Shown: positions 1 to 8,183, numbered from the stretch's first letter. The stretch is 24,587 nt of DNA from GCA-2733415 sp965178635 (GCA_965178635.1 CBCXVT010000011.1:1-24587); one strand, 5' to 3'. Numbers and translations are program-made. The notes: generated by a model from the sequence alone, not told the origin.

Positions 1-1
1 T

Positions 2-151
2 TGGCAATTTGATTGGCTATTAGAAAAAGCTGGGTGGCAAATTAAAGCCCGTGAAAAATTCACCAATCCTGTAAAAAAACTCGGTTTTAGACCATTATTA
101 AGAGCATTTACACCAAGATATTATATGGTATATGCTGAGCGTATAAAATAA
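2..151 (+). CDS. C-terminal end of a probable SAM-dependent methyltransferase (partial)
   Basis: An open frame enters from the left edge and stops at TAA 149-151, leaving 49 codons. The visible tail starts WQFDWLLEKAGWQI and ends YYMVYAERIK. A tryptophan-rich helix, a segment about a C-terminal 'lekaGw', and a final strand ending in 'vyAer' resemble the last part of class I methyltransferases that sit beside glycosyltransferases in surface-glycan loci. No SAM-binding motif lies inside the window, so the family call rests on tail resemblance and on the neighbour only. The next gene begins five bases after this stop, which suggests one transcript. Another enzyme with a Rossmann-type C-terminus is possible. 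Confidence 0.45.
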   Translation, partial: WQFDWLLEKAGWQIKAREKFTNPVKKLGFRPLLRAFTPRYYMVYAERIK

Positions 152-156
152 AGTAT

Positions 157-1008
157 TTGAATTTCTATATTGTCATACCTGCACACAATGAAGCTGATCA
201 TATTAGCTTGACTTTAGAAAGTATCGTTTCTCAAACTGTACTCCCAAAAAAGGTTATTGTAGTTAATGACAACTCCACAGATAACACATCAGAAATAATT
301 ACAGGTTACACTAAAACCCATCAGTTTATCGAACAGGTAAATTCTATTTCTAGTAACATGCATTTACCCGGGAGCAAAGTCATTCAAGCATTTTATAAAG
401 GCTACGAACTGTTAGATGATAATTACGATTTTATCGTAAAATTAGATGCTGATATTGTTCTACCTCGCAATTATTTTGAAACTTTAATCAGACATTTTAA
501 TTCAGACAAGAGCATAGGCATGATAGGTGGTTTTGCTTATATTGAAAAAAAGGGGCAGTGGGTTTTAGAAAACCTCACTAACAAAGATCATATTAGAGGC
601 GCCTTTAAAGCCTATAGAAAACAATGTTTTTTAGACATAGGTAAGTTAAAACCTTCTATGGGTTGGGATACTGTAGATGAGCTACTTGCGCAATATCATG
701 GTTGGCGTATTAAAACCGATGAAGCTCTTATTGTAAAGCACTTAAAACCAACAGGGATAACTTATAATAAAAGCGCAAGGTACAAACAAGGTGAAGCGTT
801 CTATAAACTTGGCTATGGCAGCATTCTTTCATGTATAGCAAGTATAAAACTAGCCTTATTAAAGAAACAACCACTTCTTTTAGTCGACTATTTAAAAGGA
901 TATTATAAAGCTTCAAAAAACAACATCAAAAAACTAGTTACTAACGACGAAGCTAACTTTATAAGGTTATTGCGTTGGAAAGGAATTTGGAAAAAAATGA
1001 AACGATAG
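157..1008 (+). CDS. Family 2 glycosyltransferase
   Basis: A 283-residue inverting glycosyltransferase of the GT-A fold, expected to transfer a sugar from a nucleotide-sugar donor onto a surface polysaccharide or lipid-linked glycan in the cytoplasm. Visible motifs are the N-terminal strand and loop IVIPAHNEAD (residues 5-14), the nucleotide-binding Asp38 in VNDNSTDNT, the metal-binding DAD at 97-99, and an acceptor-side GWDTVDE at 169-175. There are no membrane helices. The start is TTG at 157. An in-frame stop at 136-138 leaves only ATA or TTG as candidates, and TTG places the first beta strand right at the N-terminus, as the family expects. It follows the methyltransferase tail by five bases, consistent with co-transcription. 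The acceptor and the sugar cannot be told from sequence. Confidence 0.88.
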   Translation: MNFYIVIPAHNEADHISLTLESIVSQTVLPKKVIVVNDNSTDNTSEIITGYTKTHQFIEQVNSISSNMHLPGSKVIQAFYKGYELLDDNYDFIVKLDADIVLPRNYFETLIRHFNSDKSIGMIGGFAYIEKKGQWVLENLTNKDHIRGAFKAYRKQCFLDIGKLKPSMGWDTVDELLAQYHGWRIKTDEALIVKHLKPTGITYNKSARYKQGEAFYKLGYGSILSCIASIKLALLKKQPLLLVDYLKGYYKASKNNIKKLVTNDEANFIRLLRWKGIWKKMKR

Positions 1009-1145
1009 TTTTCTAAAAGGATTAAAAATTCGTAACTTTAAGAGACTCCATATTTAATATAGATTTCTCCTCAAAATCATTACCTTTTTTATTGACCATA
1101 AAAACTAATACATCTCAATTAGATGCTTACGCTTTTACAAGATAA

Positions 1146-1167
1146 TATTCAGTTTATAAACTGAATA
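1146..1167. repeat. 22-base perfect palindrome
   Basis: A perfect inverted repeat with no spacer lies in the gap between two convergent genes; each half reads TATTCAGTTTA. It has no T-run beside it, so it is not an obvious terminator. It could be a protein-binding site, a hairpin in the 3' untranslated region of the glycosyltransferase transcript, or chance in AT-rich DNA. The rest of 1009-1228 shows nothing I can assign. Confidence 0.5.
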
Positions 1168-1228
1168 CCATTATTTATGACAGCAAACAAGACATTAGCT
1201 TAAAATAACATTTGACTTAGCCGTCATG

Positions 1229-1276
1229 AAGATCAGTATATCTAGTTTTTAACTACTATACTGATCTTTATTTTTA
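1229..1276 (+). terminator. Hairpin terminator between convergent genes
   Basis: The arms AAGATCAGTATA (1229-1240) and TATACTGATCTT (1257-1268) are exact complements, and a five-pair inner stem (TAGTT/AACTA) extends the hairpin. On the plus strand it runs into TTTATTTTTA, the U-rich tail of an intrinsic terminator. It lies about 220 bases after the glycosyltransferase stop and 22 bases after the stop of the opposing phosphatase gene, so the same stem may also protect the 3' end of that transcript, although that strand has no U-run. Confidence 0.65.
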
Positions 1277-1290
1277 CAGCAACCTACTGC

Positions 1291-2925
1291 TTAATTCAAC
1301 ACTGCCTTAATTGGTTCACCTGTACACCCATTTGGAAATGAAATTCCTAATAATGATGAAATTGTTGGCGCTATATCAATTACTTCTGTTCTATCTAATG
1401 TAGTCCCATTTTGAATACCTGCACCATAGAATAATAAAGGCACATGAGTATCATAACTAAAACTGCTACCGTGAGTTGATCCTTTTTCTGGGTAAGAAAT
1501 AACCGCTGGTTCTAAAACGAAAACAACATCTCCAGAATGCTTCTGATGAAATCCGTTTTGCACTAACGCTCCTACTCCAGAAACAAACTGAGTAGTTGAC
1601 AAGGTTTTTGCTGAATACGCTTTATCAATATGTTTAAACAGTATAATTTCTTGAACCAAAAACTCTTGAATTGTATTCAGATTTAAATTATTAGTTTTAA
1701 TAACTTCTCTATTTAAAAACAGTTGATTATTAGAGATGTTTTTCACCAAACCATCTACTTTAAACTGCTGCTTCAAAACGGACTCAACATTTTTCTTAAA
1801 TGCTTTTTTATTAAAATACCCAGCAGGTATATGTTGAGATTTTAAATAATTAGGCACATTCACTGCCCCATGATCTGCAGTTAAAAACATGGTGTAAGCG
1901 TCTTTACCTACATGAGCATCTAAGTAATCGAAAAGTCTTTCTAAATCTTTATCTAAGCGGATATAGGTATCTTCAACCTCAACAGAATTGACTCCAAATT
2001 GGTGTCCAACATAATCAGTAGACGAATAACTTAAAGTTAAAAAATCAGTGTGATTATCTTCACCTAAGTTTTCATTTTTAATGGCTTCAATTGCGAAATC
2101 TGTAGTCATTTCATTTCCATATGGTGTAGCTTTTAAAATATCATAGCCTCCATTTTCTTTTGAAAGTTTTTTTAAATCATATGGAAAGGTTACGGATGTA
2201 TTTCCATCAAACGCCTCTTCAAAATTATTATCATCTGGCCCACTTTCAGTATATGTCGTAATTGGTAACAGTGTTTGCCATTCTTTTAAGTATAACTTAG
2301 TAGTTGTATTAAATTTTTGCACCCATTTCGGCAAATCATTTCTGTAATACGTACTGGTGATAAACTTCCCATCTTTCTTACCTCTAAACCAATATGCAGC
2401 GTTTGCAGAATGACCCGCTGGTAAAATTGCTCCACGATCTTTTAATGAAACACCAATCACTTTACTTTTATTCTGAGTGTGCAAACGCAATTGATCTGTT
2501 ACTGAAGTTGTTTTCATACGTCTTGGCGACATGCGCTCTTTTTCCGTTACAACACCAACCGCTTGTACTGTTGAATCAGACGCACAATACACCGATTTTT
2601 CTGTAAACTTATCATACCAATAATTAGAGATAATCCCATGGTTCATTGGTGATGTTCCTGTAAACACTGAAGCATGGCCTGGCCCAGTATATGTAGGCAC
2701 ATAATTAAAATGGTGGTTTTTACAATTATACCCCTCGTTTATAAACCGCTTAAACCCTTTCTCTGTATATTTTGTTTCAAAACGTGTTAAATAGTCGTAT
2801 CTCATTTGATCTACGACAATCCCGATAACCAATTTTGGTTTTTCAACCTCTTTTTTAAAAGCAAGATTTTGAGCTTTACAACTAAACACAAGTGCTATAA
2901 AAAGAAATGTAACTATATTTTTCAT
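1291..2925 (-). CDS. pafA: PafA-like alkaline phosphatase family protein
   Basis: A 544-residue periplasmic phosphomonoesterase of the alkaline phosphatase superfamily, expected to release phosphate from organic phosphate esters. Residues 1-20 form a signal peptide; Cys16 after VFS could be a lipobox but Phe at -2 makes that uncertain. Zn-site residues are visible: Asp39 (VVDQM), Thr80 as nucleophile (YTGPGHASVFTG), Asp304 and His308 (STDYVGH), Asp351 and His352 (TADHG), and His485 (STHGS). Asn101, Lys162 and Arg164 (LKDRG) match the substrate-binding set of Elizabethkingia PafA, a protein of about the same length. This points to a monoesterase rather than a nucleotide diesterase. It is transcribed divergently from the MlaE-like gene. 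The family in Flavobacteriia is usually not repressed by phosphate, but regulation here is not shown. Confidence 0.87.
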   Translation of the reverse strand: MKNIVTFLFIALVFSCKAQNLAFKKEVEKPKLVIGIVVDQMRYDYLTRFETKYTEKGFKRFINEGYNCKNHHFNYVPTYTGPGHASVFTGTSPMNHGIISNYWYDKFTEKSVYCASDSTVQAVGVVTEKERMSPRRMKTTSVTDQLRLHTQNKSKVIGVSLKDRGAILPAGHSANAAYWFRGKKDGKFITSTYYRNDLPKWVQKFNTTTKLYLKEWQTLLPITTYTESGPDDNNFEEAFDGNTSVTFPYDLKKLSKENGGYDILKATPYGNEMTTDFAIEAIKNENLGEDNHTDFLTLSYSSTDYVGHQFGVNSVEVEDTYIRLDKDLERLFDYLDAHVGKDAYTMFLTADHGAVNVPNYLKSQHIPAGYFNKKAFKKNVESVLKQQFKVDGLVKNISNNQLFLNREVIKTNNLNLNTIQEFLVQEIILFKHIDKAYSAKTLSTTQFVSGVGALVQNGFHQKHSGDVVFVLEPAVISYPEKGSTHGSSFSYDTHVPLLFYGAGIQNGTTLDRTEVIDIAPTISSLLGISFPNGCTGEPIKAVLN

Positions 2926-2939
2926 GGCTATTTTTTTTT

Positions 2940-2947
2940 CAAAAATA
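2940..2947 (-). promoter_or_regulatory. Possible -7 element for the phosphatase gene
   Basis: The minus strand reads TATTTTTG, an exact match to the Bacteroidota TAnnTTTG element, 15 bases before the ATG. No TTG is present at the usual 19-base distance upstream, and the leader would be only about 8 bases, so this is a weak call. Confidence 0.35.
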
Positions 2948-2967
2948 CCTATTTTATAAGACTTCTT

Positions 2968-2988
2968 AATCTATTGTATCAATAGATT
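2968..2988. promoter_or_regulatory. Inverted repeat, possible operator in a divergent promoter region
   Basis: Nine-base arms AATCTATTG and CAATAGATT flank a three-base centre TAT. The site is 43 bases upstream of the phosphatase ATG and 18 bases upstream of the MlaE-like ATG, where a regulator could act on both genes. The regulator is unknown. Confidence 0.45.
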
Positions 2989-3005
2989 TATTAAATTAGC
3001 CACTT

Positions 3006-3743
3006 ATGAAATACCTACACGATTTCGGGTTATATTTTATCATGCTAAAAGGTGTTTTTAGCAGGTTTACCAAATGGAGTGCTTTGAAAAAACTTATTTT
3101 CAAAGAAATTGACGATTTGATTATTGGCTCATTAGGTATTGTTGCCTTTATTTCATTTTTTGTTGGAGGTGTAATTGCTATACAGACCGCATTAAATATT
3201 GACAATCCGCTTATTCCAAAATACTTAGTCGGTTTTGCTACTAAGCAAAGTATTATTTTAGAGTTCGCTCCTACCTTTATGTCTATCATTATGGCTGGGA
3301 AAGTTGGTTCTTTTATTACATCTAGCATTGGAAGTATGAGAGTTACAGAACAAATTGATGCTCTTGAAGTTATGGGAATCAACTCGCTAAATTATTTAGT
3401 ATTTCCTAAATTAGTGTCAATGTTATTATATCCGTTTTTAATTACAATAGCCATGTTTTTAGGTATTGTAGGCGGATGGATTGCTTGTGTGTATGGGGGC
3501 TTCTCTACTCATGATGATTTTGCCACAGGATTACAAGCCGAATTTGACAGTTACCAAGTATTTTACTCATATGTTAAAACATTTTTCTTTGCTATTATTC
3601 TAGCAACTGTACCTTCGTTTCATGGGTATTATATGAAGGGTGGTGCATTAGAAGTTGGTAAGGCAACAACAGCATCATTTGTTTGGACAAGTGTTATTAT
3701 CATCATATTAAACTACATCATCACACAATTAATGCTAACCTAA
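3006..3743 (+). CDS. mlaE: MlaE-family ABC transporter permease
   Basis: A 245-residue inner-membrane permease of the MlaE family. Such proteins move phospholipids or other lipids between the inner membrane and periplasmic MCE proteins, to maintain outer-membrane asymmetry. The sequence shows an amphipathic N-terminal interfacial segment, then hydrophobic helices at about 41-63, 85-105, 135-165, 190-207 and 222-243. It also has the family signature MRVTEQIDALEVMGI at 111-125, which contacts the ATPase. The ATPase gene follows with overlapping stop and start codons. No MlaD-type MCE gene or MlaB-like STAS gene is adjacent, so the partner subunits must be elsewhere. The direction of transport cannot be read from the sequence. 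Confidence 0.9.
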   Translation: MKYLHDFGLYFIMLKGVFSRFTKWSALKKLIFKEIDDLIIGSLGIVAFISFFVGGVIAIQTALNIDNPLIPKYLVGFATKQSIILEFAPTFMSIIMAGKVGSFITSSIGSMRVTEQIDALEVMGINSLNYLVFPKLVSMLLYPFLITIAMFLGIVGGWIACVYGGFSTHDDFATGLQAEFDSYQVFYSYVKTFFFAIILATVPSFHGYYMKGGALEVGKATTASFVWTSVIIIILNYIITQLMLT

Positions 3744-4510
3744 TGATTACAGTTAAAAACTTACATAAAGGCTTTAATGGTGTACCAATTCTTAAAGGAG
3801 TTTCTACCGTTTTTGAACAAGGAAAAACCAATTTAATTATTGGACAAAGTGGTTCTGGAAAAACAGTTTTTTTAAAATCTCTCTTGGGCTTACATACACC
3901 TGAACAAGGTACAATTGCTTTTCATGACAAAATATATAGTGACTTAAGTGTAAATGAAAAACAAAAATTACGTGCGCAAATAGGCATGTTATTTCAAGGA
4001 AGCGCACTGTTTGATTCTATGACTGTGGAAGAGAATGTTATGTTCCCTATGGAAATGTTTTCGAAAATGTCTGCAAGCGAAAAACGTGATAGAGCAAATG
4101 AAGTTATTAAACGTGTAAATTTGATTGACTCTAATCATAAATTTCCATCTGAAATATCTGGAGGAATGCAAAAACGTGTGGCTATTGCTCGTGCTATTGT
4201 TATGAATCCGAAGTATTTATTTTGTGACGAACCAAATTCTGGATTAGACCCTAAAACATCTATCTTAATAGATAATTTAATTTTAGAAATTACCCAAGAA
4301 TACAACATCACCACAGTTATCAATTCACACGACATGAATTCTGTGATGGAAATTGGACAAAAAATTGTGTTTTTACAGCATGGTTTAAAAGAATGGGAAG
4401 GCACAAATAAGGACATTTTTAAAACCGATAATAAAGCCGTTACTGATTTTGTATATTCTTCTAACTTAATGAAGAAAGTGCGTAAAATGTATTTGGAAGG
4501 TAATCAATAA
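3743..4510 (+). CDS. mlaF: MlaF-like ABC transporter ATP-binding protein
   Basis: A 255-residue ABC ATPase that powers the adjacent MlaE-like permease. It shows Walker A GQSGSGKT (34-41), Q-loop Gln85, signature ISGGMQKR (138-145), Walker B KYLFCDE (157-163) and switch His196 (NSHDM). The start is set at 3743, where TAATG overlaps the permease stop. This gives the normal N-terminus MITVKNLHKGF. An upstream in-frame ATG at 3683 lies inside the permease and would add 20 non-homologous residues. The stop at 4510 touches the stop of the next, opposing gene with no base between them. Confidence 0.92.
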   Translation: MITVKNLHKGFNGVPILKGVSTVFEQGKTNLIIGQSGSGKTVFLKSLLGLHTPEQGTIAFHDKIYSDLSVNEKQKLRAQIGMLFQGSALFDSMTVEENVMFPMEMFSKMSASEKRDRANEVIKRVNLIDSNHKFPSEISGGMQKRVAIARAIVMNPKYLFCDEPNSGLDPKTSILIDNLILEITQEYNITTVINSHDMNSVMEIGQKIVFLQHGLKEWEGTNKDIFKTDNKAVTDFVYSSNLMKKVRKMYLEGNQ

Positions 4511-5071
4511 TTACTGGCTAAGAGCAAGAATACAGTCTTCTCTTATCTGCCATAGCTCATTAAAAGTTAGCCGAAGTTCTTGTTCTTGTAACCATTTTTT
4601 TAAATACGTTTGATGATAATTTAATTTAAAATCACCAATTTGATTTGGTTCAATTTCTACCGAGCCTAGCACATCTTTTTTTAATTTCTCATATTTAGAT
4701 GTTGCATTTGTAACATCAACAAATGTGTCGTTTACTTTTAAAACACAATGCGCTTCAGGAATATATTCCAATTTATTTTTACTTAGAATACTGTTAAGTT
4801 TTGGTGTATTGGCTTCATTCATTTTAAACATACACAGGTATAGTTTTACCTGTTCAAAGTTTTGCTCTTGAGCTAACTTTTTTATGATTGCATGTTTAGT
4901 ACTGCAAGTTCCTTTAAGTTCTTCCAAAACCAAATCTGGATTGGCTCTATCTGTCGTTCTACCATAAGGTAGATTTTTCACAAACTCAATTGCATCAGAA
5001 AAAGAAAAGACTTCTAATTCAAGAAGTCTTTTACTTAATTTACCTTTATGTTTTAATTTATTCTTTAACAT
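4511..5071 (-). CDS. Uncharacterised protein with transglutaminase-like Cys-His-Asp set
   Basis: A 186-residue soluble protein with no signal peptide or membrane helix and a basic N-terminus. I do not recognise a named family. Its core carries Cys56 in GTCSTKHA at the start of a helix, His108 in EAHCVLKV, and Asp119 in TFVDVT. The order and spacing fit the Cys-His-Asp triad of transglutaminase-like (papain-fold) enzymes, in which the Cys heads a helix and the His and Asp lie on successive strands. This suggests a peptidase, amidase or transferase, but no substrate can be named. Its ATG lies inside the end of the DUF389 gene with a 14-base overlap, so the two are probably translated together. 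Loss of catalysis with retention of the fold is also possible. Confidence 0.6.
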   Translation of the reverse strand: MLKNKLKHKGKLSKRLLELEVFSFSDAIEFVKNLPYGRTTDRANPDLVLEELKGTCSTKHAIIKKLAQEQNFEQVKLYLCMFKMNEANTPKLNSILSKNKLEYIPEAHCVLKVNDTFVDVTNATSKYEKLKKDVLGSVEIEPNQIGDFKLNYHQTYLKKWLQEQELRLTFNELWQIREDCILALSQ

Positions 5072-6479
5072 AAATTGTATCCAATTTCATTTGTTTCTCT
5101 AACCAAACAGTCAATTCTTTTTGTCGAACAAAACTTAAACTATCATTTAGTTTTGATTTCCAAGTAACTTTTGCTGTTGGCAGTGTATCAATCTTTTTAA
5201 AGTTAGATTTCAACTCATTGTAAAAACTTATGCTTGTCAAATCTGCGAAGTTGATTTTTGTGTCTTTAGAGATTTGTAAAAAATCAATTGGAATTAGTCC
5301 GTTTTTAATTTTCAACTCTGCTTTTAAGTTATCTATTGTACCATGCAGTCCTGAAATGACATTGTTTTTTTCATCTAAACGCTTTTGCGCATCTTGATAT
5401 GCATCAGATATCAAATCGAAACTTTTGATCTTGCTACCCTTAAACTTCAATTTAAATTCCTTTAAATAATCATAACCTGTTAAATGCTCATTGTTCAAAT
5501 CTGCAATTGTAGCATCAGACAATTCGTTTAAGAAGGTTAGTACTAATGTCTTTTTTTCATAATCGACATCTTGCCTACTTAAAAATAATTCCTCATTATT
5601 TTCAATTTCGTTTTTTACAAAATTTCTTATATCTCTATCTTGATTACTTTTTTCAAGTACCGAAATAAATGTGATTATAGCAGGAACTATAGCTAATAAA
5701 GCTATGGCGGTTACAGTCCATTTAATTTTATTACGTTTAGCTTCGTTCGCGTACTTCACCAATGGAAACGCTAAAATCTTAGCCACAATAAACGTTGCTA
5801 AAGCAATAAATATCGTATTAATACAGAATAAATAAAGTGCTCCTAAATAAAATTTAGGATCACCTATAGCCAAACCATATCCTACAGTACATAGGGGAGG
5901 CATTAAAGCAGTTGCTATGGCAACTCCGAAAATTACAGTTGCTATTGTACCTTTTTTAGAACGTGCTACAATTAATGCCAACCCTCCAAAAATAGCAATT
6001 AACACATCTAAAATAGTTGGGGCAGTTCTAGCTTCTAATTCAGGTGTTAACTCAGTTAAAGGGGAAGCCCAGAAATATAAGAAGGCGGTAAATACACTCA
6101 AGCCAACCATTACTCCTAGATTGACTAATGACCGCTTTAAGGTATCTATATCATATATTGCTAATGAGAGTCCAACTCCTAAAATAGGCCCCATTAAAGG
6201 CGATATTAACATGGCACCGATAACCACTGCTGTAGAACTTACATTTAACCCGATAGACGCAATAAATACTGCAAAGATTAAAATCCATGCAGTGTGACCT
6301 TTAAAGGCAATATCTTTTTTGATATCATCAATAGTTTGATCTTTATCAGTTTCTCCTCTAATATCAAGTAATTCAGATAAAAAAGTACTGACACTTTTAA
6401 GCAAACCTTTAGCATCTTTTTTGACATCAGTAGCAGATGCTTTTTCTTCTTCAGGTGTTAGTTTCGTTTCTTCAATCAT
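5058..6479 (-). CDS. DUF389 multi-spanning membrane protein
   Basis: A 473-residue inner-membrane protein of the DUF389 family, whose function is unknown. After a charged N-terminal region (1-60) come about seven hydrophobic segments, near 64-80, 82-105, 116-138, 154-172, 178-203, 210-236 and 253-275. They include the family's small-residue and Pro-rich stretches GAMLISPLMGPILG (88-101) and ATALMPPLCTVGYG (189-202). Residues 276-473 form a long hydrophilic tail, with a probable coiled coil around 357-390, that is absent from the shortest members of the family. It follows the guanylyltransferase gene by six bases and overlaps the next gene by 14, so it sits inside one operon. A channel or transporter role is a guess from topology only. 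Confidence 0.82.
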   Translation of the reverse strand: MIEETKLTPEEEKASATDVKKDAKGLLKSVSTFLSELLDIRGETDKDQTIDDIKKDIAFKGHTAWILIFAVFIASIGLNVSSTAVVIGAMLISPLMGPILGVGLSLAIYDIDTLKRSLVNLGVMVGLSVFTAFLYFWASPLTELTPELEARTAPTILDVLIAIFGGLALIVARSKKGTIATVIFGVAIATALMPPLCTVGYGLAIGDPKFYLGALYLFCINTIFIALATFIVAKILAFPLVKYANEAKRNKIKWTVTAIALLAIVPAIITFISVLEKSNQDRDIRNFVKNEIENNEELFLSRQDVDYEKKTLVLTFLNELSDATIADLNNEHLTGYDYLKEFKLKFKGSKIKSFDLISDAYQDAQKRLDEKNNVISGLHGTIDNLKAELKIKNGLIPIDFLQISKDTKINFADLTSISFYNELKSNFKKIDTLPTAKVTWKSKLNDSLSFVRQKELTVWLEKQMKLDTIYVKE

Positions 6480-6485
6480 ATCTTA

Positions 6486-7568
6486 TTATGTTAAACTTGC
6501 ATCAAAGTTTGCCTTCACCTTGTTTACAATTTGTTTGATATCTTGCTCTTTTGATTTTGGATAAATCATCAACACACCTTCTTTATCTACTACAATATAA
6601 TCTTTCAAACCGTCAACCACAACTAATTTATTGGTTGCTGTACGAATCATGTTACCTGTAGCATCTTCAGCTAATACAGTAGCATTTACAGTAGCGTTAT
6701 CATTTGAATCTTTATCTAACTTATCATATAAGCTTCCCCAAGTTCCTAAATCATTCCAATCAAAAGTTGCTTTGGATACGTATACATTTTTGGCAGATTC
6801 CATGATAGCATAATCTACTGAGATATCTTCCGCTTTTGGATAATTCTCTTTTATAAAGCTTATCTCATCTGTAGTATTATAAGCACTTATACCTCTTTCA
6901 AAAAGCTCATATAAATTAGGTTGAAATGTCTTAAAAGCCGACACTACACTTTTTGCACTCCACATAAATATTCCTGCATTCCACAAGAAGTTTCCTTGAC
7001 CAATAAAGTCTTTTGCTGTAGCATAATCAGGTTTTTCTCTAAACTGATTGACTTCTTTTATATCTTTATTTGAATTTTTATCAAATTCAATATAACCATA
7101 ACCAGTATTTGGAAATGTTGGCTGTATTCCTAAAGTCATTAACGCATTGTTTTCTGAACAGTAGTCAAATGCGTCCTTCACATTATTTGCAAAAGCCTGT
7201 TCATCTTCTATCCAATGATCACTTGGCGCAACAATCATTACGGCGTCTGGGTTTTCTTTTTGAATCTTAAGCGAAGCATACAAGATACATGGTGCTGTAT
7301 TACGCATTGCAGGTTCTAAAACAACTTGACGTTGTGTCACTTCTGGCAATTGCTCTAACACCAAATCATTATAAGCTTCATTAGTTAAAATGAATATATT
7401 TTCTTTAGGTATTAAGTTACTTAACCGCGAGAATGTTTTCTGAATAAGCGTCTCACCAGTTCCTAGCATATCGTGAAATTGCTTTGGAAACTTTGATGTA
7501 CTCACTGGCCAAAAACGTGACCCTACTCCACCTGCCATTAATATGGCGTAATAATTTTTATTATTCAT
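6486..7568 (-). CDS. manC: Mannose-1-phosphate guanylyltransferase
   Basis: A 360-residue enzyme that makes GDP-mannose from mannose 1-phosphate and GTP, supplying GDP-mannose, GDP-fucose and related sugars to surface glycans and glycoproteins. The N-terminal pyrophosphorylase motif AGGVGSRFWPVS (12-23) and FPKQF (27-31) bind GTP. Further family signatures are FREKPD, GNFLWNAGIFMW and DYAIMES. The length matches the single-domain form; there is no phosphomannose isomerase domain as in bifunctional ManC of about 480 residues. The ATG at 7568 is preferred over the TTG one codon earlier, which immediately follows the SprT-like stop. It is cytoplasmic and part of the six-gene minus-strand operon. 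Confidence 0.93.
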   Translation of the reverse strand: MNNKNYYAILMAGGVGSRFWPVSTSKFPKQFHDMLGTGETLIQKTFSRLSNLIPKENIFILTNEAYNDLVLEQLPEVTQRQVVLEPAMRNTAPCILYASLKIQKENPDAVMIVAPSDHWIEDEQAFANNVKDAFDYCSENNALMTLGIQPTFPNTGYGYIEFDKNSNKDIKEVNQFREKPDYATAKDFIGQGNFLWNAGIFMWSAKSVVSAFKTFQPNLYELFERGISAYNTTDEISFIKENYPKAEDISVDYAIMESAKNVYVSKATFDWNDLGTWGSLYDKLDKDSNDNATVNATVLAEDATGNMIRTATNKLVVVDGLKDYIVVDKEGVLMIYPKSKEQDIKQIVNKVKANFDASLT

Positions 7569-7571
7569 CAA

Positions 7572-8174
7572 CTAGTTTATTTTTAGTAACTCTACCTCAG
7601 CGTTAGGCTGAAATAAATATATTTTACCTGAACTCAATTCTGAACATTCAAATAATTTAACACGCTTATTTCCTTTTTTAAAAATCTTCCCATTATGAAT
7701 TCTGAACAAACTTCCTAAAGGTATTTCAAAAATATAGTTTTTATCGTTTTGCTCATCAAATTTTTTTAATAATAATGACAATCTTGCATCAGTATCACTA
7801 CTCGCTTTGGGGTTTTTAAAATGTTGAGCTATATATGGCAACAACTGACTTGGAAAAATTGACGGATTTATAAACGGTAACATTAACTGCTGAAAGGTTT
7901 TTTTCCACTCAATACCATGAGGTTTGATTGAACGTCCATAAGTTTCAAAAGCTACTAAGTGCGCAATTTCATGAATTAATGTGATTAAAAACCGGTATTT
8001 ATTCAAACTTGCATTAACCGTAATTTGATGTTGCCCGTTAGGATATCTTCTATAATCTCCGTGTTTACTGACACGCTGATTAACTATTTTTAACGCTACC
8101 AAATGCTGCTCTAATAATAGTAAAACATTAGGCACTGCACGTTCTGGTAAATATTTAAGAAGAATTTCCTGCAT
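7572..8174 (-). CDS. SprT-like zinc metallopeptidase domain protein
   Basis: A 200-residue protein with a zincin motif HEIAH (His68, Glu69, His72) followed by His86 in IKPHGIEWK. This is the arrangement of SprT/Spartan-like proteases, where three His bind zinc and Glu activates water. The C-terminal half, where many SprT proteins carry a four-Cys zinc ribbon, has only one Cys, so that ribbon is missing here. There is no signal peptide, so a cytoplasmic role is likely. Spartan-type enzymes cut proteins crosslinked to DNA, but that role is not established for the bacterial SprT-like family. It lies between the dehydrogenase (nine-base gap) and the guanylyltransferase, with no intergenic space to the latter. 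Confidence 0.85.
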   Translation of the reverse strand: MQEILLKYLPERAVPNVLLLLEQHLVALKIVNQRVSKHGDYRRYPNGQHQITVNASLNKYRFLITLIHEIAHLVAFETYGRSIKPHGIEWKKTFQQLMLPFINPSIFPSQLLPYIAQHFKNPKASSDTDARLSLLLKKFDEQNDKNYIFEIPLGSLFRIHNGKIFKKGNKRVKLFECSELSSGKIYLFQPNAEVELLKIN

Positions 8175-8183
8175 TTATATTTG

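Noticed and set aside
1123..1164. A short open frame of 13 codons in the convergent gap
   Set aside because: It is too short, has no ribosome-binding or homology support, and overlaps the palindrome.
2996..3382. A 128-codon open frame antisense to the MlaE-like gene
   Set aside because: It is fully covered by a conserved gene on the other strand and has no domain.
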